In this document: positions 32,545 through 42,048 of the stretch, in pieces
How positions within the stretch are numbered: the first letter of the stretch is position 1
Layout: every line of letters starts with the position of its first letter
NCBI GenBank assembly: GCA_030734395.1
Contig: JAUZTG010000041.1
Span: 2,542,001-2,606,000 of the forward strand
Source of the DNA: Sarocladium kiliense
Taxonomy: Eukaryota; Ascomycota; Sordariomycetes; Hypocreales; Sarocladiaceae
Reading direction: 5' to 3'
Length of the DNA stretch: 64,000 nt
Notes under the pieces: model-generated
The model's database searches: none
The model's input: the letters and a program-made list of their open reading frames with translations, nothing else
Told to the model about the DNA's origin: nothing
Program-made: the position numbers and the translations under genes

Positions 32545-33371
32545 AGGGCTGTATGTGCGGTCTCGAACGTCCAGTGGAAGCCCGTTTCTGTATTGAATAT
32601 GGGGGAGTGACGGCAAGAGTTGTAGGCTGTAAGATACAGAATATTTGAGAATAATGTAGAAATAAAACAACTTTGCAATAGGCTTTCGGATGGCTTACTT
32701 TGACAAATGTGTCGATATGTCTGTGTGCGATCTTAGTGGTGTTCCTGTACAAGATATCAAATTACAGGAAATACTCTCAGATAGTCAAAGTAAACTCAAT
32801 TCTCTTTAGGCCCTGGCTGCATCTAGCTCATCACATTGCCCAACCTACCAAAACAACTTTGGTTCCAACAGTGTGAAAGCTCGAACGCCGCCCAACATAT
32901 GATAGCCACCTGTCTGTGGCTTCCCCAAGTGATATCCGTTTTAGGGAGATGGCGTGGACCAAATACGCTTGGTGGGCAAGGAAACCGTAGCCACCCAACC
33001 CATTATGCAACGACTTTTGAGTCCTGAACCACCTCAGGATGGAGTATGATGAGTGGGGTTGTTTTATCACTGTGGAAAGCGAACCGTTGTCTCAAAAATG
33101 GTGATGGTCCGGGTTGCTGCCTCCACCGCCAGAGAGTATGGTAGCCACTCTCTCTGCTCACAAGTGCCGAGCCACTCACGTATGAGCGGAGAGTAAGAGC
33201 TTGATGATCCCTATCCAAAACAAATACAAGACTTACCCTGAATTCAGGTGGGCGAAAGTCATAGAAGCCTCTCCGCAACATCGCCTCTCAATCATCTCAA
33301 TCATCTACCGCCAATAGCTGTCGCTTGCTGTCCTTAGTACCCCTACGAACTCCGCGCAACTTGCAATCACC
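32545..33371. promoter_or_regulatory. Divergent promoter, BBE oxidase / SDR, with repeated AGCCAC motifs
   Basis: An 827-bp shared region. The GTGGCT hexamer occurs five times counting both strands: 32904-32909 (-), 32916-32921 (+), 32989-32994 (-), 33144-33149 (-) and 33170-33175 (-). Three of these read TAGCCAC on the plus strand. It is the same word as in the 21.9 kb array but without fixed spacing. Confidence 0.5.
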
Positions 33372-34145
33372 ATGTCTTTGAAGGGAAAGGTTGCAATTGT
33401 GAGTGGATCTTCCGCAGGCATTGGAGCTGCGATAGCCAGAGAGTTGTCAAGCCGAGGGGCCACTGTCGCCATCAATTATCCATTCCCCGGCGAGAAGCAC
33501 AACGCCGACGCGGTACTTCAGAGCCTTGGCCCAGAAGCCACCAGTATTGCAGTCGAAGCAGATTTGTCAACCTACGAAGGGCCGAAGCTACTAGCTAAGA
33601 CGGTAGCAGAGGCCTTCGGCAAGATCGACATCCTGGTCAATAATGCCGGGGTCGTCATCACCTCTGAGCTGGATGAGCCGAACGACGACATAATTGAGCA
33701 CATCTGGGACAAAACAATCAATCTCAACGGTCGTGGGACGTTCTTGCTTACCAGAGCGACCTTGCCGTATCTCAGTCGCCAAGGCTCGCGGATCATCAAC
33801 ATCGCCAGCGGTATCTCTCGTGCCGCCGGTCCGAAGCAGAGCATCTACGCTGGCTCCAAGGGCATGGTCGAAAGTTTCACTCGTTGCTGGGCCAAGGACC
33901 TTCCCCCGAAGTATGGCTGTACCGTAAATGCGGTAGCCCCCGGGCCCATCGAAACGGAATCGCTCCTCGCAACTCCTCAAGAGGTGCGTGACGACCTCAT
34001 ACCTGTCATTCAGAACACACCGGTGGCTAAACGCCTGGGCAAACCGGAGGAAGTCGCGTACACTGTCGCAGTGCTGTGCGAAGAACAAGGCAGTTGGATC
34101 AACGGGGCATGGATTCCAGTTACGGGTGGCTTCTTGCTTAGTTAA
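33372..34145 (+). CDS. Short-chain dehydrogenase/reductase (classical SDR)
   Basis: NAD(P)(H)-dependent oxidoreductase, single exon, 257 residues. The cofactor motif is SGSSAGIG at residues 11-18 (first Thr/Ser position is Ser). The NNAG block is at 90-93. The catalytic set is Asn118, Ser146 (NIASGIS), Tyr159 and Lys163 (YAGSK). The PG motif VAPGPIETE and the C-terminal GAWIPVTGGFLLS complete the fold. Asn35-Tyr36 after the second strand (VAINYP) suggests NADP(H) preference, typical for fungal reductases, though this is inference. Divergent from the BBE oxidase; a ketone or quinone reduction step in the cluster is plausible. Confidence 0.92.
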   Translation: MSLKGKVAIVSGSSAGIGAAIARELSSRGATVAINYPFPGEKHNADAVLQSLGPEATSIAVEADLSTYEGPKLLAKTVAEAFGKIDILVNNAGVVITSELDEPNDDIIEHIWDKTINLNGRGTFLLTRATLPYLSRQGSRIINIASGISRAAGPKQSIYAGSKGMVESFTRCWAKDLPPKYGCTVNAVAPGPIETESLLATPQEVRDDLIPVIQNTPVAKRLGKPEEVAYTVAVLCEEQGSWINGAWIPVTGGFLLS

Positions 34146-34610
34146 GAGGGTTCGCACTGCATTCTGCCGTTCAGTCTTATCGAAGCCCTGAGACTGGTGA
34201 CTGCGGCCTGGTTAGAACAGTCCAAGACTACATATGATGAGATTGAATAGACACTTTGAGCTACACTGGCAATCGGGGTCTAAAAATATCCTCTGACGGG
34301 TGGCTGTCTATTACTTGGCCCTCCTTGAACATCTGGAGACTCTCGAGCTAAGCGAACGCGCAAGCCGAGTTCTTGGTTTGAGGTCTCGCCTTTGCGACAC
34401 AGGTCGAAAGACCAAAGTACGGGCTCGCATGGACATACTCGCATACTACGGTAGACGACTAAAGACAGTTACATAACTGGTGCGAATTGGCATCTGCCTG
34501 AAGCAACAGAAGGGCTGTAAGATAATAGCAATAGCAACGTCTTAACGGAACAATAAGTCAAACTCGGCCAAGCCAAGCCTGATGGCTCGACTGCTAGACA
34601 GACCACGTCC
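34146..34610. other. Convergent intergenic region, no gene seen
   Basis: 3' flanks of the SDR and the SnoaL-like gene. One GTGGCT lies near 34300. No feature supported. Confidence 0.5.
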
Positions 34611-35392
34611 TTAGGCAATAATATCAGTTCCAGTCAAGTTTGCCTGTACTTTTCTTCCTTCGAGCCAGTCTTTGCACTTGCCATAAAGGATGTCGCGCTC
34701 TGGCCCGTGGCTATTGAGATCCAGCTTGGCTTTCATTCCCAATTTCGCTTCACACCAGCAGAGATATCGATACCCACTGAGCATCATTAGCACATCATTT
34801 ATGAAGTATCGGATTAGGAGAGAGTTCCTTACGATGGAAACTTTCGTGTTTCTTCCTCGGGAACCTCAAAGCTGCCGATTGATGGATTCACAGGGATGAT
34901 TTTGTCCGACTCGTATAGAACGGTGAAGAAGACGATGCCCCACTGTTCACTTCTCTTCTCAAGAAGGAAAAACATGCGAGCTGCAACTTCGCAGTCCACC
35001 TCCTTGCCATCGATCTCCGTCCGGATCACGATAAATACCTTCATTTGGTTCGTAGCCCGATGGCCCTGCAGTTCGACTGCTTGCCCAAGGACGTGATGGA
35101 TGACATAGAACGGAGATTTCTTTTGGCTTGCCTTGTGTCGTTGCATCAAGGCAATGTGGTCAACGATGCGGCCCTCGGATATAGACGTGGCAACATACGC
35201 GTCTTCGTGGAAGATGGATCGAAAGTTCTCCCAATCAGACACGTCCCGATAGAGTGGGTATCCCTCACAGATCTCCCTAATCTTGAACCGCTCAAGGGCA
35301 TCAGCATCAGTCCCAGACCGGTTGTTGCGTGAGGCACCACGCGCATAGAGGTGCACGGGTTTATCCGGTACGTCATAAAGATCTGAAGACAT
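34611..35392 (-). CDS. SnoaL-like (NTF2-fold) protein
   Basis: A protein of 241 residues from two exons, 35392-34833 and 34776-34611, joined in phase. The core is a SnoaL_4 cone fold: RFKIREICEGYPLYRDVSDWENFRSIFHEDAYVATS, DHIALMQRHKASQKKSPFYVIHHVLG, and VAARMFFLLEKRSEQWGIVFFTVLYESDKI. Members include cyclases, isomerases, dehydratases and small subunits of ring-hydroxylating systems. The C-terminal exon (GYRYLCWCEAKLGMKAKLDLN) is an extension common to fungal members. It is divergent from an FAD monooxygenase, a pairing seen in secondary-metabolite and aromatic catabolic clusters. No specific reaction can be assigned. Confidence 0.87.
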
Positions 35393-35991
35393 TGCGTATA
35401 ATGAACGGTAGAGAGTGTGTGATGGAAAAGGCTAGAGCTGTCGGGCCGGTGGCAGGGCAAGAAAGGCAGATGTTCTTGATAGACGGAAAGGCTAAGTCCT
35501 CTGCTCAGTGGCATTCCAGTTCTATTTCAAGTGGGAGGCTTAGTAAATACGGCAGTAACATAGTAAACGCCCTGCAGTTGCAAGGCATAACAACCCGCCG
35601 CGATCTGGTGATCTCTCGAGGGGGTTGATCTAGACTTCCCAAAAGGGTAATCAGTCGGGTAGCCACCGACCACCATGGGTGCCCTTTGCCACCAACATCA
35701 CATCCATGATCCGCGCCGCCAATTGAACTTATCCACCTGGGTAGGGGAGGCTTCCATCGGAAATGCTGTTTCTGTGGGTGGACATAGTCTGCCACAGACT
35801 GACGCCCAAGTTGGAGTCCAAAGCGACCCTGGGAACACCGCCCTTCTAAGGATGAACAATTCAGCTACTTGAAGGCGTGTCCTCGCCTAATTTCTCAAAC
35901 AGCAGATTGAAATTGATTTTTTACTTTAAAACTTGGCATCTTTGAAACGAGAAGCCTTGCCGGAATCCTTTCATCACCCTCAACCACCGAC
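35393..35991. promoter_or_regulatory. Divergent promoter, SnoaL-like protein / FAD monooxygenase
   Basis: A 599-bp shared region. One GTAGCCACC word (35659-35667), the reverse of the GTGGCT element, lies near its centre. No gene in the region. Confidence 0.45.
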
Positions 35992-37267
35992 ATGACCACA
36001 GACGATAACAACAAGGTCTTGATCGTTGGCGCCGGACCCGGAGGCTTGCTTCTGGCTCAGTTCCTTCGTGGACAGGGAATCAAGTACGAGATCTTTGAGA
36101 GAGACGAAAATCTCGATTCGCGCGCCCAGGGATGGGCTGTGGCACTTATCGCGTGAGTTCCCACCATTGCTTGAGCACAAGTTTGTTCTTGAAGCTAAGA
36201 TCGTTTCTAGATGTCTTCCGGATCTTTATGAGCTCCTCCCAAAAGATCTTGATGACCTCGACTTGGTAAGCGTCAATCACGGCAACGAAGACAATGACTC
36301 CATGGCACTCTATGATGGCATCACGGGGGAGCTTCATTGGAAGTTCGGCGGCGTGGCCAAGGGCGAGCCAGGGTATCTACTTCGAGCCAGTCGCACAAAA
36401 ATGCGTCAGCTCTTCTGGAAGAATGCCGGCGTTGTCACCGGCAAAACTTTCTCGCACTATAAGGAGGATGACACAGGAGTCACCGTCTTCTTCGAGGATG
36501 GCTCTACAGCACGAGGAGCCATTTTGGTTGGAGCTGACGGCGCGAGATCACGGGTTCGCGCTCAACTGCTTAAACGTGACAACGCAAAGCCTGAATTCAG
36601 CGCGTATGTCGCTGTTTGCGGTGAAGGCGAGCTTCCACCGGAGATTTACACCCCCTTGCGAAACATGGCCACCTCTGCAATCCTCACCAATGCACCATAC
36701 AGGCGATGTATTTTTGGACAACATGCCTTTATCCCCGAGAAGGATGTCCGTAAGTTCTACTACATCCTGGGCTACCGCGCCGACGAAAAGTCTGCGGAAG
36801 AAACAATCCAGCTGGCCATGGCTAGCCGCGAGGAACTATTTGCAAAGGCGACCGAGCTCACCAAAGACTGGCAGCCTATTTTGCGGGATGTAATCCAACA
36901 TATGGGCGCTCAAGGAATGTTCGCTCCGCCGGTCAAGTTCCTAGAGTTCGTCCCTCCCGAGACCTTGCCTCGGGGCCGAGTTACACTTCTTGGTGATGCC
37001 GCTCACACTATGATTCCCTTCCGCGGTGCCGGTGCCAATACTGCTTTCAGAGACGCAGCCGATCTTACCAGGAACCTGAGGGAATCCTTTAAACAAGGCT
37101 TGGACGCTCGATCAGCTCTTGAAGACTATGCAAAGGTGATGCTGCCTAGGGGTAGATCCATGGTTCTTGAGAGCCGTGCCGCGGGTCAGGATACCAAGAG
37201 CTTCATGCGCAACTTGCGCGACACGATCGGGCATGTTCCTGACACGGTAAACCCAACTTGGGACTAA
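35992..37267 (+). CDS. FAD-dependent monooxygenase (salicylate-hydroxylase-like)
   Basis: Class A flavoprotein hydroxylase, 405 residues. Exons 35992-36152 and 36211-37267. The dinucleotide fold is VLIVGAGPGGLLLAQFL near residues 9-25. The DG motif is ILVGADGARSRVRAQL around 165. The GD motif is VTLLGDAAHTMIPFRGAGA around 320, with AFRDAADLTRNL after it. Length and the lack of the C-terminal thioredoxin-like domain separate it from the phenol monooxygenase at 10.4 kb. Fungal proteins of this subgroup hydroxylate aromatic or polyketide rings. As the cluster's second monooxygenase it may act earlier in the pathway on the initial substrate (inference). Confidence 0.92.
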
Positions 37268-37625
37268 CATGGCTAAGGCGTGGAGAAGGGACAACTGAGA
37301 GATTTGATGATCCGGAGCTTCTATTGCAGACATACTATGTCAGACAGAGCGGTAGTAGGCTTCAATGGGTCAGCTCCTAGTTCAACATTGGTGAATGCAG
37401 ACATTCGATTGGTTCTACTCTTGAGATGTGCCCTCACCGGCAAAGCGTAGAGTTGATGTTCTATCGGCCTTTCCCCGACCTCGCCCAGTACCATGCTCGC
37501 GGAATGTTCGTACACGATTTCTCACATAGACGTGCTAGTAAGAATCACATCTTTCGCCAAGAAGGAGGAACTTGAGCCGTGTCCTCTTATCCTTCCTTCG
37601 ATCGCTTCCAGCGCCCAAACTACCC
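37268..37625. other. Convergent intergenic region, no gene seen
   Basis: 3' flanks of the monooxygenase and the aquaporin. It marks the probable right end of the catabolic cluster. Confidence 0.45.
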
Positions 37626-38786
37626 TCATACATCAGATCGTCTTTGCACGCTTTCAACACTCTTCTTCTTCCTCGTCGCTGCATCATCCCCATGGTCAAG
37701 TGGGATCAGATTATACATCAACGACGACAACATTGCCGCAGCAGCCGGAGCAAACCACCATATCCACTGGCCTGCCGTCCATCAGTCGTACATCCAGATA
37801 AATGGAAACATGCTAACGTCAAGCTGTGCATGAAGGAATAACACTCACCAACCATATCCCTCTTCGCAACCCCAAACCCAAAACACCTCGCCGGGTGCAT
37901 CTGCGCCCCTGCAAACCCCGGCACAGCACCACTTGTTGCAAACGCAATAACACCTAAAGACGAACCAACGAGCAGCGGTCCCATCCGCGGCCCGTAGAAC
38001 TCCGCCTGTCGAGGATCGAGACCGACGCCGTATGCTAGGTAGATCAGAGCCATGGATGCGAAGAACTCGTTCAGGAACACACGGCTTTCGGTAATGAATT
38101 CTGTGTCGTAGAAGCAGCCTCCGCCGTAGTACTCAGTTGCGCGTTCTGATCCCCAGATTCCGAGGAGGACGCCGCCGCCCAAGGCTGCGCCTAGAGTTTG
38201 GCCGAGCATGTACGCGACGCCTGGACGTAACTGTCAATTGGTACTTTACAGGGTCCTCAATTGGTCCGAGACTTCTGACTGACCTCTTGAAATCGGACAC
38301 ATGCCTGACAAAATGACCGCGAATGTAATCATCGGGTTCAAATGTCCACCCGACGCAGGAGCAGTGGCGTACACGAATGTCGCAATGAGGAAGATGCTTG
38401 AAATGCCAATATATGCACCAACCTGCACCGTCCCATAGCTTATGAGAGTCCCTGTCATCATACCGGAGATGTATACCAGGAAAGCCGTCGCTGTCATCTC
38501 AATCCACTACATTCAAGAACTTAGCGCTTCCTCGGCCCACGTGTCATGACAGTTTGGAACCACGTACAGCTGATTTCCACATCCTTACATCTGTCCATCC
38601 TCCAAGAAGATATTCCCGATCTTTGTACCAAGGGCGGACCCGTGCTTCGGTCGGTCGAGTTGCTGGAGCGAAGGAACCAGCGAAGTCGGCTTCGGCAGGT
38701 TTGAAGGTCGATTGGCGCCGGATGATCGCTGTGTCCGTATCCGTGTCGGTATCGGGCACCATCATGCTTGCACTCCTTTTTGCCAT
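37626..38786 (-). CDS. Aquaporin/MIP family channel with atypical NPA boxes
   Basis: A membrane channel of 319 residues from four exons, 38786-38568, 38506-38284, 38220-37849 and 37771-37626. A long cytosolic N-terminus includes a run of DT dipeptides (MVPDTDTDTDTAIIRR). Six membrane segments follow. The first half-helix box reads SGGHLNPMITFA (NPM instead of NPA), and the second reads QMHPARCFGFGVAKRD (HPA instead of NPA, with the Arg of the filter kept). The C-terminal segment WIWWFAPAAAAMLSSLMYNLI is restored by the last splice. Such substitutions occur in divergent fungal MIPs and alter the pore, so water, glycerol or another small solute could be carried. It may or may not belong to the cluster. 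Confidence 0.88.
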
Positions 38787-39839
38787 GTCCCACCAATGAC
38801 AGCCTCCCCAAGGCTTCTCGCGAATCAGTGCTTGATGGCGGTGTGGTTGGGATTGACCAGTATGAGTAGATGCTTGATGTCGTGAGCTTTGGGTAACAAC
38901 TTTGTCGTAGTTCTTCGGTGCCTGGGCTCAATACCCTTATATAACTTCCCGCAAGTCCCTTTGCGGTAGCTCGCATATCCAGAAGCTCAAATGCACAAAA
39001 TTTACTGATCTAGTACTGGTGCCGGATGCCGGAAGTCGTTGCTTACTGAGGTCCTTCAGGCGGGGGTAGCTGGCCCGCCCGTAAAGCCTCACCCGCAGCC
39101 CAAATCGCACAGTTCCTGACATGCGATGCCTATGGTGGCCAATGACGTCGGCAATGGCAAGCGTGGACATAACACATCACAGGTGACTGAGTAATGAACT
39201 TTAAACTAATCAATTCCGTCTGGGAGCTAGCCCATCACAGCTCCCAGAGCCATCTCTTCCCTATCGCGACCTGTTCTCTAGAACCAGGTAATGCTAAACC
39301 CTATCCCGCGGGCAAAGAACTAGAAGATGGAGTCCTGCCCGCCAAATCAAATGCCAATTATCCCTTTCCTGATATAATCCAGCCTCGGCCTTTCTCCCTA
39401 ACGCCACATGAAAACCTTAGTGTATGAAAAGAGTGAAGAGGCTTGGAAAGAAATCGGTCCGCCATGCCTGCGCCTCGCCCGTCATTGGGTATGTACAGCT
39501 GGAATTGACGGGCGAATCGGGCAGTCCCGTCCTGAAAGACAAAGAAAGGAAGACATAACGTTCATCAATCCGAACACTCCTCCTGAGTCTCTTCCGACCA
39601 TGGCCTTGCCATTTCCAGCCCTAGATCCAGATCCAAGTGTAGGTGTCCAAGTGTCGCTCGTGTCGTCTCGCTCTCTGTCGTTGAATGCGGTCAACCGCAT
39701 TTGCTCCCTGTTGCCTTGCGGCGCGTCCTCTAAGTAATATGGCCCCACGCCAGCGGGTATTGTCGTTGTGAACTGAAATTGTGAAAGACAAGACAAAGGA
39801 AATCAGAAGAAAGGCTGCATTTCTGGGCAAGCTTCGAGA
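38787..39839. other. Intergenic, no gene seen
   Basis: Promoter of the aquaporin and 3' flank of PRO1. Short open frames without motifs. It is the likely boundary between accessory and core sequence. Confidence 0.5.
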
Positions 39840-42048
39840 TCAGATGATCAGAAGCTCCCAGCCCTTCGACTGCATGACATCCCTCCAGTGGATGTACGGG
39901 CGCGGAGCGTCCGAACCGGGGGAGCTAGGAGGGCTGACAGACGACAAAGCGTCGTTCTGTAGCCACACCTCGCGCAACAGCGTCGTCATTCTGCAGAAGG
40001 AGCCGCAATTGGCCTGCTCGCCGAGCTGGGCAACGCGTTCCTCAAAGAAGCTGCGGAATGAGCTGCCTGGAAGGCTCATTGAGCCGGCGATGAGGTAGAC
40101 CCAGACCAGGCTGCGGTCAAAGCCCTCAGGACCAGACGGAATGTGCTGCAGGACGCCGACCAGCTTCTCAATGAGCGCCACAGGCGATGATTGAGAGGGG
40201 CTGAAGCCAGGAACCAGACTGCACAGGTAGACGCGGGCAGCCAGACGGAAGGCCTGAGTGATGTTGCGGGAAAGCTGCTTTGGGGAGAGAGTGCCATTGG
40301 CGTTGAACGGGAGCTTAGGTCCCTCAGGGAGCTCAGTGAGAGAGATCTCAGTGCCGAGACTCGACACATGCTGGCAGAGAGTGAAGTCATCCATGCCGTC
40401 CTTCTTGAGCGACTCGAGACACGCAATCTCGGAGATGAGGTACATGACGCGATCGTCGCATCCCATAAGCTCACGAAGGCCGAGGTAGGGGTTAACCTTG
40501 GACAGGTGCTTCTCACGGTACGTATGCGCGAAAGCGGGCGATGCGCCTTGAATTGATCCACCAAGGATATCAATCCAAGCTGTAAGGGACATGTTGAATG
40601 GAGTCTGGGCCATGGGCTCCGCAGGGTTGGAGACAAGACGTGGCAGATCAAGCTTCTGGACGAGGCTGATGGCGGCCTGGAAGTGCTGGTGCCACGGAAC
40701 ATCCAAAAGGCCATCGTCAAGGCGACCGACGACAGACTGGAAGAAGATGACAGCAAGAGTGACCTCAAGGATCTGCTGGTGGTCCTCGTCGCGCTTCAGA
40801 GCCTCGCAGAGACCGAGAATGGTCGCGTAGCGGTGGTTCATGATCTCCGCGTCGATAGTAGAACCATCGTCTCCGCGTGTGGCCTTAAGGTGCTGTCCGG
40901 CAATGCTCAGACAGCAGTGTAGGTAGATGGTATTGGACTGAAGGGCAGGGAGAATCATGCTTGATGTGACAGAGCCATGCTGGTTGGATTCAAGAATGGG
41001 AAAGATGGTAGGAATGACGTGTTGAATGAAGTGCTCGAGCAGCCGCTGGTCGTTCTCGTTCAGCTCAACCTTGAATTGGCTAGCTTCAGCGGAGTGACCA
41101 TGTGAGAAGTCGAAGAAGTTCACGTCAAGAGCTTCCTCTGGTAATGATTCTCTGCGGTGCTCGTGCTGAGCTTGCTCTGGCCACTCAGGGTTGATGGGCC
41201 CTTGAGAGAGCACAGTCCCTGGTGGTGGCGGCGTGTGGTATGTGCTGAAGGTGGAGACGTGTGATTCCCGAAGAGTTGGGACATCGTTGACAAACATTTG
41301 CCTCTCGGTCTTCACGTCAATCTCATACGGCGAGTAGGTGCCGAACATGAACTCATGAGGCACCTGCCCATTGAAGTGGCCGTATTCGGTCGGAGGGCTG
41401 TTGAAGTTGAAGGCAGAGGAGAAATGCGAATCGATGGAGGCAGAGCGGTTGCGATCCAGAGGATCAGTGAAAGTGGCAGAGGTTGGGAGTGAGTGCGAAA
41501 GTCCTGGTGGTGAGTTGACCGAAGTGGAAATGGAATGAGCCGACTTTTCGGAGAGCTTCTTGCGCTTGATGATCATCTTGATGTTGTCCTTGTGCTTGCG
41601 ACGATGCTCATTATTGCTCCACCACATGGGGCGCTTGTATTCGCATTCAAGGCCCAAGTGTCTGCATGCAGTGCACATCGGGTTGCCCTCGTCGCACTTC
41701 TTTCGCCGTAACCGACAGGTATAGCATCCTATGAAATGTTAGCCGGGAGCTATTCTCTGCATCGGCGTCTTGCACTCGAATTGAGCACCGATAGCATGGA
41801 GCTGGAGCTGGAGCTGTTGGTCGCATCCGCATTCCAGTTGCTCGCTAACACGGCTATAAGTGGACGGAGAGGAACTGACCTGTTCTTGACCGGCGGTGCA
41901 TCTGTGACTTTGACTTTGCGGCGCCATTGTTAGCAGCTTTGGCAGCAGCAGCTGGCTTGGGCTTTGCAGACGGAGCTGCCATGTTGCCTGCTGCTGAAGA
42001 TGTTCGCATGAGTGTGCTGCGATGGTGATCTGGGGGCAAGGTAGACAT
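39840..42048 (-). CDS. pro1: PRO1/ADV-1 developmental Zn2Cys6 transcription factor
   Basis: Orthologue of Sordaria PRO1 and Neurospora ADV-1, regulators of sexual development and cell fusion. Two exons, 42048-41880 and 41728-39840, give 685 residues. The Ala/Lys-rich N-terminus ends in MHRRSRTG. A 151-bp intron splits the zinc cluster just before CYTCRLRRKKCDEGNPMC and TACRHLGLEC. The block EYKRPMWWSNNEHRRKHKDN and the following KMIIKRKK are diagnostic for this family. The middle is Ser/Pro-rich. The C-terminal regulatory domain (LLEHFIQHVIPTIFPILESNQ, AWIDILGGSIQGASPAF) is conserved, ending in HWRDVMQSKGWELLII. It is a core gene and unlikely to control the catabolic cluster specifically. The start at 42048 is the first in-frame ATG. 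Confidence 0.93.

Noticed and set aside
33591..34157. 188-codon frame antisense to the SDR
   Set aside because: It overlaps a complete SDR with all catalytic residues on the other strand and has no motif.
40076..40768. Minus-strand 230-codon frame overlapping PRO1
   Set aside because: It lies wholly inside the PRO1 second exon in another frame, and its Ser/Leu/Arg-rich content is typical of a frame shadow.
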